From NCBI RefSeq assembly GCF_014643175.1, contig NZ_BMJH01000001.1, positions 992,001 through 1,056,000 on the forward strand: a DNA stretch of 64,000 nt, written 5' to 3'. The notes beneath the pieces are model-generated. The model ran no database searches. It was not told the origin of the DNA and saw only the letters and a program-made list of their open reading frames with translations. The translations under genes and the position numbers were made by a program. Below, piece by piece: positions 1 to 9,451 of this stretch (its first letter is position 1; every line of letters begins with the position of its first letter). The stretch comes from Hoyosella rhizosphaerae. GTDB taxonomy: Bacteria; Actinomycetota; Actinomycetes; Mycobacteriales; Mycobacteriaceae.

Positions 1-1529
1 ATCAAGCAGCCAAACTGGGAATCTTCGACACCGTCCTCGACTCAGCTGACTACATCGAACAGTCGATCCGCTGGGCCGCTGGCGTTCTAAATGGCTCCGT
101 CACCGTCGACCGCCCCACTGTGGAACGCGGCCAGGAATGGGACGACGCCATTGCCCGCGCGAAGAAGTTCGTCGACGCCAAGACTAAAGGCAACGCCCCG
201 GGACCCGCGCGCGCCCTCGAACTGCTCGAACTTGCGAAAACAATCGACATCAATGACCCCGACTCACTCGCAAACGGGTTCGCAGCGGAAGACGAAGCTC
301 TTGCTGACTTGATCATGAGCGACGAGCTACGCGCTGGTCTCTACGCCTTTGATCTCGTTCAACGACGCGCAAAGCGCCCAGCGGGAGCCCCCGACCGTAG
401 CCTTGCGCGCCCCATCACTGGGGTTGGCGTCATCGGTGCAGGTTTGATGGCCTCCCAGCTGGCGCTTCTTTTTGTCCGGCAGTTGAAGGTTCCGGTCATC
501 CTCACCGATATTGACCAGGAGCGCATCGACAAGGGTGTGGCCTACGTTCACTCCGAGATCGACAAGCTCCAGGGCAAGGGCCGTCTGTCCCCAGATGGCG
601 CAAATCGCCTCAAGGCGCTCGTGTCGGGATCTCTCGACAAGTCTGTTTTTGCCAGCACAAACTTCGTCATCGAAGCCGTGTTCGAGAACATGGACTTGAA
701 GAAGAAGATCTTCGCGGAACTTGAGGACCACATCGCTGACGATACGATCCTCGCAACAAACACATCGTCGTTGTCCATCACGACGATGGCAGCGGATCTC
801 AAACATCCAGAGCGTGTGGTCGGGTTCCACTTCTTCAACCCTGTGGCCGTCCTGCCACTCCTAGAGATCATCCGCGGCGAAAAAACCGACGATGTCACTC
901 TCGCCACCGCGTTCGCAACAGCGAAGGAACTGAAAAAGTCTGCGGTTCTCGTCGCGGATCTGCCAGGCTTTGTCTTCAACCGGCTGCTCATCCGCACGCT
1001 CGGCGAAGTCATGAACTCCGTTGACGAAGGCACCCCATTTGAGGTGGCTGATATTGCGATCAGTGAACTTGGAATGCCGATGACACCGTTTGCGCTGCTC
1101 GGACTTGTGGGACCAGCTGTAGCACTGCACACCGGTGAAACATTGTCGGAGCACTATCCTGAACGGTTCAAAGACTCGCCAGGGTTGCGTGCCATCGTTG
1201 ACGCTGGGATCAAGGGGATCTGGTCGTACGATCAGGCAGGGAACCAGACGGTTGATCCAGAGGTCGCCAAGTTGTGGACACAGGGCGACAATCCATCCAC
1301 TGCCGAGCAGGTACTTGATCGCACCCGTCGCGCTTTTGCTGAGGAAATTCGCATCATGCTCGACGAGGGTGTTGTAGCTGCTGCTCAGGACATTGATTTG
1401 TGCATGATCCTTGGTGGTGGGTTCGCGTTTTGGAACGGCGGCATCACGCCATACCTGGACCGCACCGGTGCTTCTGAGGCTGTGAACGGAAAACGCTTCC
1501 TAGAACCTGGCGTTGCCAGCGTTTCTTAG
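1..1529 (+). CDS. fadB: 3-hydroxyacyl-CoA dehydrogenase / enoyl-CoA hydratase (FadB type), 5' partial
   Basis: The frame is open from base 3 without a start, so the gene begins outside the window; 508 residues are visible. The first ~40 residues look like the end of a crotonase (enoyl-CoA hydratase) domain. A linker follows, then a Rossmann NAD-binding site GVGVIGAG (bases 420-443) and the dehydrogenase motif GFHFFNP (near 823-843), ending in the helical 3HCDH C-terminal domain. The family catalyses hydration and NAD-dependent oxidation of acyl-CoA in fatty-acid beta-oxidation. The last G of the usual GAGxMG is Ala here (GAGLMA). Full-length relatives have about 700 residues, so roughly 200 are missing off the edge. 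A thiolase partner would be expected upstream, outside the window. Confidence 0.9.
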   Translation, partial: QAAKLGIFDTVLDSADYIEQSIRWAAGVLNGSVTVDRPTVERGQEWDDAIARAKKFVDAKTKGNAPGPARALELLELAKTIDINDPDSLANGFAAEDEALADLIMSDELRAGLYAFDLVQRRAKRPAGAPDRSLARPITGVGVIGAGLMASQLALLFVRQLKVPVILTDIDQERIDKGVAYVHSEIDKLQGKGRLSPDGANRLKALVSGSLDKSVFASTNFVIEAVFENMDLKKKIFAELEDHIADDTILATNTSSLSITTMAADLKHPERVVGFHFFNPVAVLPLLEIIRGEKTDDVTLATAFATAKELKKSAVLVADLPGFVFNRLLIRTLGEVMNSVDEGTPFEVADIAISELGMPMTPFALLGLVGPAVALHTGETLSEHYPERFKDSPGLRAIVDAGIKGIWSYDQAGNQTVDPEVAKLWTQGDNPSTAEQVLDRTRRAFAEEIRIMLDEGVVAAAQDIDLCMILGGGFAFWNGGITPYLDRTGASEAVNGKRFLEPGVASVS

Positions 1530-1572
1530 CGAACCAGCGTGTCCTAGGAAATAGGGTGATCACGTAGGGATG

Positions 1573-1611
1573 TGTCCGACATTGAGGCCGCACAGGTCGC
1601 GGTGTCGGACA
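1573..1611. terminator. candidate terminator hairpin between fadB and padR
   Basis: TGTCCGACA (1573-1581) and TGTCGGACA (1603-1611) are perfect 9-base inverted repeats separated by 21 bases, followed on the plus strand by TTTTC. It lies between two convergent genes. The long loop makes it a weak intrinsic terminator; a protein binding site is an alternative. Confidence 0.45.
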
Positions 1612-1647
1612 TTTTCTCGTTGAAGCGTCTGCACGTCGTGCGCGCTT

Positions 1648-2271
1648 TTATGACGAAGGTGATTCGTCGGCGAGTAGCCGGTACAACGCTTTCCGGGCGT
1701 CTGTCAGAATCTCCGCTGCTTTGTCTCTTTGTTCCTGGGTGCCGACGTTGGCAACTTCTGTTGCTGCCGACCCAACGAGGCGGGCAAGTTGACGAAGCTC
1801 GCGTCCGGTGTTGGACTTTCCGTCAGAGACAGCAAACGGGTCGCCGATTGCCGACTTGTTTTCCTCGACGTAGCTTGTGCCTTGCTCTGTGAGTTTGGCA
1901 GTTTTTCGTCCACCGATGTTTTCGATGAGGACGATTCCTTCGTCTTCGAGCTGTGACAAGGCTGGATAGATCGAGCCGGGGCTGGGTTTCCACTGCCCGT
2001 CACTGCGGCTTTCGATTTCTTGAATGAGTTGGTAGCCGTGCATGGGCGCTTCGGCGAGGAGTAGCAGGATCGCTCCGCGTACGTCGCCTCGACGGTTGCG
2101 TTCGCGGCGGTGCGGTGGTGTGCCGATGCGGATGAGTCCGTTGCCGCGGGAGAATCCTTCGATGTGAAGGCCTGCTGGCCGGTCTTCGCGTGGGCGCCGT
2201 GGTTGACGGCGGCGTTCGCGGTCAGGGCCTCGGTGGGTGCTTGATTTGCGGGTGGGGTGTTGGTTTCTCAT
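1648..2271 (-). CDS. PadR-family transcriptional regulator
   Basis: A 207-residue protein. The winged helix is recognised by LLLLAEAPMHGYQL followed by SPGSIYPALSQLEDEG, hallmark PadR segments that form the recognition helix and wing. An Arg-rich, low-complexity stretch of about 60 residues precedes it, and a helical C-terminal region follows that would serve for dimerisation. I chose the ATG at 2271 because AGGGAA lies just upstream; the open frame runs 23 codons further back but would pass through the palindromes at 2285-2318. PadR proteins usually repress themselves and a nearby exporter or stress gene. No such target gene is adjacent: priA is behind it and fadB converges on it. The ligand is unknown. 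Confidence 0.88.
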   Translation of the reverse strand: MRNQHPTRKSSTHRGPDRERRRQPRRPREDRPAGLHIEGFSRGNGLIRIGTPPHRRERNRRGDVRGAILLLLAEAPMHGYQLIQEIESRSDGQWKPSPGSIYPALSQLEDEGIVLIENIGGRKTAKLTEQGTSYVEENKSAIGDPFAVSDGKSNTGRELRQLARLVGSAATEVANVGTQEQRDKAAEILTDARKALYRLLADESPSS

Positions 2272-2284
2272 GGTTTCCCTTTCG

Positions 2285-2318
2285 TATCGCGATATATCGC
2301 TTCGCTTACGATATATCG
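2285..2318. promoter_or_regulatory. twin palindromic operator upstream of padR
   Basis: Two perfect palindromes share the core GATATATC: GCGATATATCGC at 2289-2300 and CGATATATCG at 2309-2318, with centres 19 bases apart (about two helical turns). The first also overlaps the palindrome TATCGCGATA (2285-2294). They lie 14-47 bases before the padR ATG, where a repressor would block the promoter. AT-rich dyads of this type are typical PadR operators, so autorepression is inferred. Confidence 0.65.
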
Positions 2319-2345
2319 AGGACTGTCGAGTGTCAACCACTCCCC

Positions 2346-4304
2346 TTAGCCGATGTGCAAGGGGTCCACCTGAATGCGCACTGCGGAAGTTTCCTTGCGA
2401 GCACTTCGCGCCGCCTGCGCCACACGCAATGCACGGGAAAGCTCAAGCCCCACCTGCCTGGGAACCTTAATCAGCACGCGCTCAATCTCGCCCTCGTCCA
2501 CACCGGCATCCGCCGATGGCGGCCGCGCAAACGGCGGCAATGGAACCGGACCCAATACTTCCGCCCCACCAGGCAGTTCCAGCACATCCAGCATCCCCGA
2601 CACAGCAGCATGACTCCCATCGATAGCCGCAATCCGCACCGCAGGAGGAAACCCCACCTCCGCACGTTCGGCCAGTTCATGCTCCGCGAACCCCACCGGA
2701 TCCCACCGGACCAGAGCCTGGACGACAGGAATGCCCGCATCAGCAATGACTGCGACCGCGCCCCCCGCAGAAGCGGGCTTCACCAACGCCGCCGCGGCCA
2801 TCCACTTCCGTAATGTTTCTTCCCCCGCGCGCAAATCCGCACGCCCAAGCAACGCCCACCCATCTAGCAACAACGCCGCCCCATAACCGCCCTCGACCAG
2901 CGGCTCAGCGCCCGGAGTGCAGACGACTAGCGCGGAATGTGGCTGAATCTCCGCGACCACATCATCACCCCCAGAAGTGACAACGGGAACGCCCGGGAAT
3001 GCTCGCCCTAGCTCCTCCGCCGTACGGCGAGCCCCGACAACCTGCGCACGAACGCGAACAGACCCACACGCAGAACACTTAGGGGTATGCACCGACGTCG
3101 AACACCACCGGCACTGGTAAACGCCACTATCATCGACAAGCTCCAAGGGACCTGCGCAACGACGACACCTCAGACTCTCGCGGCAATCTTGGCACACCAC
3201 CGCTGGCACATACCCCCGGCGCGGAACTTGCACCAGGACAGCATCTCCCCGCTGCAACGCCGTACGAGCGGCACTAAACGCGATACCAGGTATCCGCGCC
3301 GCCTTCGCGCCAGGATCACGCTCGAGCGCAAAATCGCTGTCAGCCAGAGCTACCACACGAGGTGACCGCTCCCGAATGGCGCTACGCGAAGCAACCAACG
3401 GGTGAGCCCAGCCAGACTCAACGAGCAGCTGCCCTTCACAGGTGCGCGCAAACCCGCCACTCAGGAATCCCGCACCGCTCCGATGCGCACGATGAACAGC
3501 AATGTCCCGGGTATGTGGATATGGCGACCGCGGTTCCGACAGCAGATCATCGCCGTCGTCCCAGACAGCAACAAAACCTAGGTTGACCACAGGCGCAAAA
3601 GCCGCACTGCGTGTGCCAACCACAATACGACTGTGCCCTCGCAACACTGACAGCCAGCGGCGGTATCGCTGCGCAGGCCCCAGCCCAGCGGCAAGCGCGC
3701 AAACAAGGGACGGGTCAACCAATGTTTCACAGACCTTGACCACACGGTCCAAATCTTTGTGGTCGGGCACAATGATCAACGCTCCGCGCCCAGTGGCAGC
3801 CACCATCGCAGCCATTTCAGCCACACGACGAGGCCAATCCTCACCTGGTGCAGCATTCCACACAGCACGGGCGGGTCGCCCAACTCGCACCGCGTCGGCG
3901 TATGACATGGCGTGCTCATAGATGGACCAGTTCCGCAGATCAGGTGCGACGATGGGCGCAGGCGGACTTTGAACCGGTGCTTCGTTTTCAACCCTTGCAT
4001 GCCTCGGCGGTATTGCGAGACGAAGCAGGTCCGCCCGCGTACCAGCAAAACGCTCAGACACTGTGTCTATGAGGTCGACAATTTCCGGGGTGAGAACCTG
4101 AACCGGCGACACGACCTTATGCAGCCAGGCCAGCGTTCCTTCGCGGTCACTGGTCTCAACTCGCTCAAGCAAGTAGCCGTCGACAAGTCGCCCACCAAAG
4201 CGGATGCGAACACGCACACCTGGTTGCGCGTCCGCATCGCTTTCTGCCGGCACACGGTAGTCAAACACCCGGTCCAGGTGTGGCAGTGGCAGCAAAGGCA
4301 GCAC
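2346..4304 (-). CDS. priA: PriA-like primosomal protein N', ATPase-degenerate actinobacterial form
   Basis: PriA restarts collapsed replication forks. The protein begins with the PriA DNA-binding domain (LPLPHLDRVFDYRVP). It carries the paired zinc-binding cysteines of PriA at about residues 372-418 (CQDC, CRRC, CRWC, CSAC). The helicase core is degenerate: no GxxGxGKT Walker A is visible where NAAPGEDWP occurs, and the DEEH box is replaced by DDGDD. This loss is known for actinobacterial PriA proteins and suggests a structural rather than helicase role. The GTG at 4304 is the only canonical start in frame after the metK stop, yet family-like sequence (RPIAKVLPLLP) extends upstream of it, so the true start may be a non-standard codon such as CTG at 4343. 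Confidence 0.85.
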   Translation of the reverse strand: MLPLLPLPHLDRVFDYRVPAESDADAQPGVRVRIRFGGRLVDGYLLERVETSDREGTLAWLHKVVSPVQVLTPEIVDLIDTVSERFAGTRADLLRLAIPPRHARVENEAPVQSPPAPIVAPDLRNWSIYEHAMSYADAVRVGRPARAVWNAAPGEDWPRRVAEMAAMVAATGRGALIIVPDHKDLDRVVKVCETLVDPSLVCALAAGLGPAQRYRRWLSVLRGHSRIVVGTRSAAFAPVVNLGFVAVWDDGDDLLSEPRSPYPHTRDIAVHRAHRSGAGFLSGGFARTCEGQLLVESGWAHPLVASRSAIRERSPRVVALADSDFALERDPGAKAARIPGIAFSAARTALQRGDAVLVQVPRRGYVPAVVCQDCRESLRCRRCAGPLELVDDSGVYQCRWCSTSVHTPKCSACGSVRVRAQVVGARRTAEELGRAFPGVPVVTSGGDDVVAEIQPHSALVVCTPGAEPLVEGGYGAALLLDGWALLGRADLRAGEETLRKWMAAAALVKPASAGGAVAVIADAGIPVVQALVRWDPVGFAEHELAERAEVGFPPAVRIAAIDGSHAAVSGMLDVLELPGGAEVLGPVPLPPFARPPSADAGVDEGEIERVLIKVPRQVGLELSRALRVAQAARSARKETSAVRIQVDPLHIG

Positions 4305-4397
4305 CTTCGCGATTGGGCGTTGCGCTGCCGCAGTGAGCTCCAGAGCGCGGTCCTTTCCTACTCGACACCGTCCCTCTCTGAAACCGACGGAGGTGTT

Positions 4398-5612
4398 TTA
4401 CAAACCTGCCGCTGCGCGCAAAGCTTCAGCCCGATCCGTCTGCTCCCACGGCAGGTCAATGTCTGTCCGGCCGAAATGCCCATATGCCGCTGTTTGGGCG
4501 TAAATGGGACGCAAAAGATCAAGATCCCTGATGATCGCCGCGGGACGGAGGTCAAACACCTCGGTGATGGCTTTTTGGATGACAGCGGGATCGACCTTTT
4601 CGGTCCCGAAGGTCTCCACAAATAGCCCTACTGGTGCGGCCTTACCGATAGCGTAAGCGACCTGCACTTCGAGGCGATCTGCAAGCCCTGCCGCCACAGC
4701 ATTCTTCGCGACCCACCGCATGGCATACGCTGCGGAACGGTCAACCTTCGACGGATCCTTGCCGGAGAATGCTCCCCCACCATGCCTAGACATACCGCCG
4801 TAGGTGTCGACGATAATCTTGCGGCCAGTCAGACCGGCGTCACCCATCGGTCCACCCACGACAAAACGTCCGGTTGGGTTAACAAGCAACCGCACATTCG
4901 ACGTATCGAGGTCCTCGATATTGAGTTCATTGAGAACTGCGACGAGGACATGGTTGCGAATATCTGGGGTGAGGAGATTATCGAGATCGATGTCTGCCGC
5001 ATGCTGGGTGGAGATGACCACAGTGTCGAGTCGAACGGGCTTCTCGCCGTCGTATTCGATGGTGACCTGTGTTTTTCCATCTGGCCTGAGGTACGGCAGG
5101 ATGCCCGTCTTTCGCACTTCAGTCAGCCGTCGGGCCAACCGGTGAGCGAGCGCAATCGGAAGCGGCATGAGCTCCGGTGTGTCTCGGCACGCGTACCCGA
5201 ACATCAGTCCCTGATCGCCAGCGCCTTGCCGGTCGAGGTCGTCTTCGCTCAAACCTTCGACACGAGACTCGTAAGCATTATCGACACCTTGAGCGATTTC
5301 TGGTGACTGCGCGCCGATGGCGACGTTCACTCCGCACGAGTTACCGTCAAAGCCCTTTGACGATGAGTCGTAACCGATCTCAAGGACTCGCTCGCGAACA
5401 ATGGTCGGGATATCCGCGTAGGCGGTAGTCGACACCTCGCCCACGACATGCACCTGGCCGGTGGTGACAAGTGTTTCTACGGCAACACGGGCCCGTGGAT
5501 CAGCTTTCAAGATCGCATCAAGAACTGAGTCGCTGATCGCATCACAAATCTTGTCCGGATGCCCTTCTGTGACTGATTCGCTGGTGAACAGTCTGCGACT
5601 TGTCGCGCTCAC
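4398..5612 (-). CDS. metK: S-adenosylmethionine synthetase
   Basis: Makes S-adenosylmethionine from methionine and ATP in the cytoplasm. The 404-residue length is normal. The N-terminal [20 protein letters not shown] carries the ATP-binding His and metal-binding Asp; [17 protein letters not shown] and [19 protein letters not shown] are the signature and phosphate-binding loops. The start is GTG 5612, with GGAGAGG about nine bases upstream. A 115-base spacer separates it from coaBC, long enough for its own promoter, though I see no SAM riboswitch there. priA follows closely downstream. Confidence 0.97.
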   Translation of the reverse strand: MSATSRRLFTSESVTEGHPDKICDAISDSVLDAILKADPRARVAVETLVTTGQVHVVGEVSTTAYADIPTIVRERVLEIGYDSSSKGFDGNSCGVNVAIGAQSPEIAQGVDNAYESRVEGLSEDDLDRQGAGDQGLMFGYACRDTPELMPLPIALAHRLARRLTEVRKTGILPYLRPDGKTQVTIEYDGEKPVRLDTVVISTQHAADIDLDNLLTPDIRNHVLVAVLNELNIEDLDTSNVRLLVNPTGRFVVGGPMGDAGLTGRKIIVDTYGGMSRHGGGAFSGKDPSKVDRSAAYAMRWVAKNAVAAGLADRLEVQVAYAIGKAAPVGLFVETFGTEKVDPAVIQKAITEVFDLRPAAIIRDLDLLRPIYAQTAAYGHFGRTDIDLPWEQTDRAEALRAAAGL

Positions 5613-5727
5613 TTATATAGCCCTCTCCGTTTTCACCTCACAACACGCCCTAGTGGCAGTCGAGGCACTCAAGTCCTACTTCAATGATGAGGTCCCAGTC
5701 GATGATGGGATGGTGCTTACCGTCTGG

Positions 5728-7035
5728 TCAGCTAGTATGTAGCACGCTTGACACAGCATCAAGTATTCGGCTCGCCATGAGGTTTTTCGAACTCAATGGT
5801 AGGGCCGATTCGGTTCCATCTGCCTTCAGTAGCCAACCCATATTTGAATCGACTTCGAAGGCTTTACCCTCACCAACAGCGTTGACGACGAGGAGGTCAC
5901 ACCGCTTGCGGTTGAGCTTACTCCTCGCATGGGTCAAGACATCGCCCTGTTCGTCACCCGTTTCCGCAGCAAAACCGACAATCACACGGGTCACCGGGAG
6001 TTCACCCTGATCGCGTCGCTTCACAACCTCGGCGAGAATGTCAGGGTTTTTCACCAACGGGATCGATGTTGGTTCGTCGTTGCCTTTTTTGATTTTGCTC
6101 TCGGCCACTGAAACTGGCCGGAAGTCAGCTACTGCTGCTGCCATGATGACAATGTCAGCGCGTTCAGAAAGCTGATGCACAGCCTTTCGCATCTGTTCAG
6201 CCGTAGTGACGTTGACGACGCGAACACCAGCCGGGACCGGTAGTTCCGCTGTTGCCCCAGCAACAACCGTAACCGATGCACCGCGCTGGACAGCGAGCCT
6301 TGCGAGAGCGAATCCTTGCTTGCCGGAGCTGCGATTTCCAAGGAACCGAACCGGATCAAGCGGTTCGCGAGTGCCACCCGCCGTTACGACGAGTGTGCAT
6401 CCGGTGAGGTCACGCGGCAAGGAATCGCGACGCTCTAAGAGCATCGCACCAAGGCCGCCGATCTCGTCCGCATCGGGAAGTCGACCGGGGCCGGAGTCGT
6501 GCCCTGTAAGGCGACCCGACGCAGGTTCCATCACAACGACCCCACGGGCGCGCAATGTAGCTACGTTGTCGACCGTTGCTGGGTGATCCCACATTTCGGT
6601 GTGCATAGCGGGCGCAAACAACACGGGGCATCGCGCCGTCAACAGAGTTGCGGTAAGGAGGTCATCAGCGCGACCATGTGCGGCACGAGCCATGACATCG
6701 GCAGTTGCAGGCGCGACAATCACTAGGTCGGCCTGCTGCCCAAGTTTCACGTGCTGAACTTCGGGGACTTTCTCAAAGACCCCGGTGTCAACCGGATTGC
6801 CAGACAACGCCTCGAACGTGGCCTTGCCGATGAATTCAAGCGCTGACGCCGTAGGAACAACTCGAACGGAGTGGCCACGCTCAGTGAAGTACCGAATGAG
6901 TGCACACGATTTATAGGCAGCGATACCACCGGCAACGCCAATCACAATTCGCTTAGCCGGTGTTTCCACCTCGTACGGTGCCTCACTCTGAGGCGATGCC
7001 GCAGCATCCGCTGCACCAGAGTTTGTCGCGGACAC
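5728..7035 (-). CDS. coaBC: bifunctional phosphopantothenoylcysteine decarboxylase / phosphopantothenate-cysteine ligase
   Basis: Catalyses two consecutive steps of coenzyme A synthesis. The N-terminal flavodoxin-like CoaC half starts IVIGVAGGIAAYKSCALIR and holds the PAMHTEMWDHPA substrate-binding segment. The CoaB half begins near residue 213 with VVTAGGTREPLDPVRFLGN and continues with RSSGKQGFALA and the NPDIL segment. Length 435 is typical of the fused enzyme. The GTG start at 7035 follows a GAGGT ribosome site and lies 12 bases after the rpoZ stop, so the two are co-transcribed. Confidence 0.96.
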   Translation of the reverse strand: MSATNSGAADAAASPQSEAPYEVETPAKRIVIGVAGGIAAYKSCALIRYFTERGHSVRVVPTASALEFIGKATFEALSGNPVDTGVFEKVPEVQHVKLGQQADLVIVAPATADVMARAAHGRADDLLTATLLTARCPVLFAPAMHTEMWDHPATVDNVATLRARGVVVMEPASGRLTGHDSGPGRLPDADEIGGLGAMLLERRDSLPRDLTGCTLVVTAGGTREPLDPVRFLGNRSSGKQGFALARLAVQRGASVTVVAGATAELPVPAGVRVVNVTTAEQMRKAVHQLSERADIVIMAAAVADFRPVSVAESKIKKGNDEPTSIPLVKNPDILAEVVKRRDQGELPVTRVIVGFAAETGDEQGDVLTHARSKLNRKRCDLLVVNAVGEGKAFEVDSNMGWLLKADGTESALPLSSKNLMASRILDAVSSVLHTS

Positions 7036-7047
7036 TGCGAAACCTCG

Positions 7048-7338
7048 CTATTCGCCTTCGTTGTGGATAAGAAGATCGCCGTGGATTTCACGCAACGCCA
7101 CAGATAGCGGCTTCTCGTGCATACCCGGGTCGACCAAAGGTCCCACGTACTCGCGCATTCCCATGCCAATTTGGTTGTAATAGTCGTTGATCTGCCGCGC
7201 GCGCTTAGCTGCGAAGATTACGAGCGCGTATTTCGACGAAACCCGATCGAGAAGTTCGTCAATCGGTGGGTTGGTCAAGCCGGTGGGCTGATCGTAGACC
7301 GGTGCACCGCTGGTGGACTTCGTCGCTTTTGTTGTCAC
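7048..7338 (-). CDS. rpoZ: RNA polymerase omega subunit
   Basis: Small (96 residues) subunit that helps assemble and stabilise the beta' subunit of RNA polymerase. [20 protein letters not shown] followed by KRARQIN is the conserved omega core, and YVGPLVDP with [10 protein letters not shown] is the actinobacterial C-terminal part. GAGGAG precedes the GTG start by five bases. It sits in the usual actinobacterial order gmk-rpoZ-coaBC-metK. A 91-base gap to gmk has no obvious terminator. Confidence 0.96.
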   Translation of the reverse strand: MTTKATKSTSGAPVYDQPTGLTNPPIDELLDRVSSKYALVIFAAKRARQINDYYNQIGMGMREYVGPLVDPGMHEKPLSVALREIHGDLLIHNEGE

Positions 7339-7429
7339 AAATTCTCCTCATAGAAGCACTGACGAGCGTGTCTCCTGGCCGAAACCGCCGCTGTGAATTC
7401 ATCACATGCAGCCGTACTCGGCTTCAGAA

Positions 7430-8050
7430 TCACTCCCTGGTCAGCAACAGTACCAATTGTTGGACCGCAAGTTCCAAGTCGTCGTTAACGATGACATGGT
7501 CAAACTCGTCCTGAGCTGCGAGTTCTTCTTTTGCCGTACGTAATCTGCGTTCCACAACTTCGGGGCTTTCGGTGCCACGACCGGAAAGTCGGGAAACCAG
7601 CACGTCCCAACTGGGTGGCGCAAGGAATACGAGTTGTGCCTCCGGGAGAACGTCGCGGATCGCGCGTGCACCTGCGAGATCAACTTCGAGAAGAACAGGC
7701 AAACCCTCGCTGAGAGCGTGGTCTACCGGAGCTTTGGGGGTGCCCGATCGCTGAAGGCCCCCGTGGACTTCAGCCCACTCGAGAAGTTCAGCGTCGTCGA
7801 TCATGCGGTCAAACTCAGTGCGACTCACAAAGTGGTAGTCCCGGCCTGGAGTTTCTCCCGGCCGCGGTGCACGTGTTGTCGCAGAAACACTGAACCACAG
7901 GTTCGGCACTTCGTCGCGTAACCGCCGCACCACCGTGGACTTGCCGACGGCGGAGGGGCCAGCCAGAACTACTAGCTTGCCCCTCCGCCGTGCTGTCGAC
8001 ACCTCGTCAGACGTATTGCCTTCTGAGATTTTATTCACGACAGCGAACAC
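7430..8050 (-). CDS. gmk: guanylate kinase
   Basis: Phosphorylates GMP to GDP with ATP. The P-loop [11 protein letters not shown], the GMP-binding segment [19 protein letters not shown], and LEWAEVHG are all present. I start it at GTG 8050, seven bases after the mihF stop, giving 206 residues in line with the family. The frame is open further upstream to 8137 inside mihF, and GTG 8038 is another candidate. Ribosome-site evidence is weak for all of them (GAGAG before 8050). The tight spacing implies a mihF-gmk transcript. Confidence 0.94.
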   Translation of the reverse strand: MFAVVNKISEGNTSDEVSTARRRGKLVVLAGPSAVGKSTVVRRLRDEVPNLWFSVSATTRAPRPGETPGRDYHFVSRTEFDRMIDDAELLEWAEVHGGLQRSGTPKAPVDHALSEGLPVLLEVDLAGARAIRDVLPEAQLVFLAPPSWDVLVSRLSGRGTESPEVVERRLRTAKEELAAQDEFDHVIVNDDLELAVQQLVLLLTRE

Positions 8051-8057
8051 ATCACTC

Positions 8058-8378
8058 TCAGGCTTCGAAGTCGAAGCGCTGCAGAAGAGCCCTGCGCTGA
8101 CGATCACCAAGGCCACGGAGGCGGCGCGTAGGCGCAATCTCGAGCTCGGTCATGATGTCTTTAGCCTTGACTTTGCCCACCTTCGGCAAAGCTTCCAGCA
8201 ACGCTGAAACCTTCATCTTGCCAAGGATTTCATCAGTCTCGGCGTCGGTAAGAACCTGCTTGAGGTCGGTTCCTCCACGCTTGAGCTGGTCCTTGAGCGC
8301 CGCCCGGGCCCGGCGCGCTTCTGCTGCCTTCGCCAAAGCAGCAGCACGCTGCTCATCGGTCAACTGGGGAAGGGCCAC
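8058..8378 (-). CDS. mihF: integration host factor, actinobacterial type (mIHF)
   Basis: A 106-residue nucleoid protein found only in actinobacteria. It begins [20 protein letters not shown], has an Arg/Ala-rich helix ([14 protein letters not shown]), and ends in the helix-two-turn-helix DNA-binding fold with LPKVGKVKA and [11 protein letters not shown]. It is unrelated to the HU/IHF fold of proteobacteria despite the name. GGAGG lies four bases before the GTG start. The 251-base gap back to pyrF presumably holds its promoter and a long leader, but I cannot place the promoter convincingly. Confidence 0.93.
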   Translation of the reverse strand: MALPQLTDEQRAAALAKAAEARRARAALKDQLKRGGTDLKQVLTDAETDEILGKMKVSALLEALPKVGKVKAKDIMTELEIAPTRRLRGLGDRQRRALLQRFDFEA

Positions 8379-8629
8379 GATTCCTCCGTCTCATTTACAA
8401 TCGTTTATCTCACCGCGAGGACGCGGCGAGAGCGACCGTACACAGTTTGCCCATGTGACGCGAAGCCACCAGGGCGCGTGTGTCGGTCTCACGCACTTCA
8501 AATGCGCCTCGACCATACCGCGCATCTAGGCGAACACAGCATCAAACTTGGCGACACGCTGGGGAAATACAAGAATTTGTTACGTTCGAGCACTTTCCAC
8601 AGCCCAGATTGTGGCGCAGATCACAATAT

Positions 8630-9451
8630 TTAGTTCGTCAGGAAAGCAAACGAATCCACGAACTCCGACAAAGCGGACTTCAGCGCGGCGACCGACGGAC
8701 CATGCTTGAGTACCTCACGGGAAACCGCAGGGAGCGCAGCCCTTCGATGCTCCCCCATCACGCGTTCCACGTCCGCAGGCGTACCGCCTTGGGCCCCAAC
8801 TCCAGGGAGAAGTATCGGCCCACAGAGCTTCGATACGTCTGGTGGGTCAGCCACCGTTGCACCAATAACGGTGCCAAACGATCCGCGCGGGGAGGCGTTG
8901 CGCAACCCCACCTCGTCAACAATCAACTGTGCGACGGTACGGCCATCATCTGATATTGCACGTTGAACCTGCGGCCCCTCCGGATTCGACGTCGCCGCAA
9001 GCACGAACACTCCACGCCCCGACGCCGATGCCGCCTCAAACACGGGATCTAGCGACCCAATACCTAGGTAAGGGGAAACAGTGACGGCATCGGCCGCTAA
9101 CGGAGACCCATCGCTCAGCCAGGCACGTGCATAAGCAGCCATCGTCGAACCAATGTCCCCTCGCTTAGCGTCTGCCAACACTAAAGCGCCCCGCTGTTGG
9201 AGTTCACCCGTCACTGTTTCGAGAACCTGGAGTCCCGCCGAACCGTAGGACTCATAAAACGCCACCTGAGGTTTGACGACAGCCGCTAGGTCACCGAAGG
9301 CTTCAACACAGATTTCGCTGAATGCCCGCAACCCTCCAACAGTGTCGTCAAGTCCCCACGAGCGCAACAGTGGTGGATGCGGATCGATCCCGACGCACAG
9401 TGCGCCCCGTTCCGCAGTCGCCGACCACAAGCGCTCACCAAATGGTGTCAT
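8630..9451 (-). CDS. pyrF: orotidine 5'-phosphate decarboxylase, long (type 2) form
   Basis: Last step of UMP synthesis. The catalytic Asp-Lys-Asp network is visible as [16 protein letters not shown], with [12 protein letters not shown] before it and [15 protein letters not shown], the phosphate-binding loop, near the end. At 273 residues it belongs to the longer type 2 group used by mycobacteria and relatives. Its ATG overlaps the carB stop by four bases (ATGA), so it is translationally coupled as the last pyr gene. Confidence 0.96.
   Translation of the reverse strand: MTPFGERLWSATAERGALCVGIDPHPPLLRSWGLDDTVGGLRAFSEICVEAFGDLAAVVKPQVAFYESYGSAGLQVLETVTGELQQRGALVLADAKRGDIGSTMAAYARAWLSDGSPLAADAVTVSPYLGIGSLDPVFEAASASGRGVFVLAATSNPEGPQVQRAISDDGRTVAQLIVDEVGLRNASPRGSFGTVIGATVADPPDVSKLCGPILLPGVGAQGGTPADVERVMGEHRRAALPAVSREVLKHGPSVAALKSALSEFVDSFAFLTN

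Noticed and set aside
3912-4625. 237-codon plus-strand frame across priA and metK
   Set aside because: Spans the junction of two genuine minus-strand genes and shows no domain.
5613-5727. Possible SAM riboswitch before metK
   Set aside because: The 115-base gap lacks the paired conserved cores of known SAM riboswitches; no convincing fold seen.
8611-8631. Hairpin ATTGTG/CACAAT just after pyrF
   Set aside because: Only six base pairs, no T-run; too weak to call a terminator.
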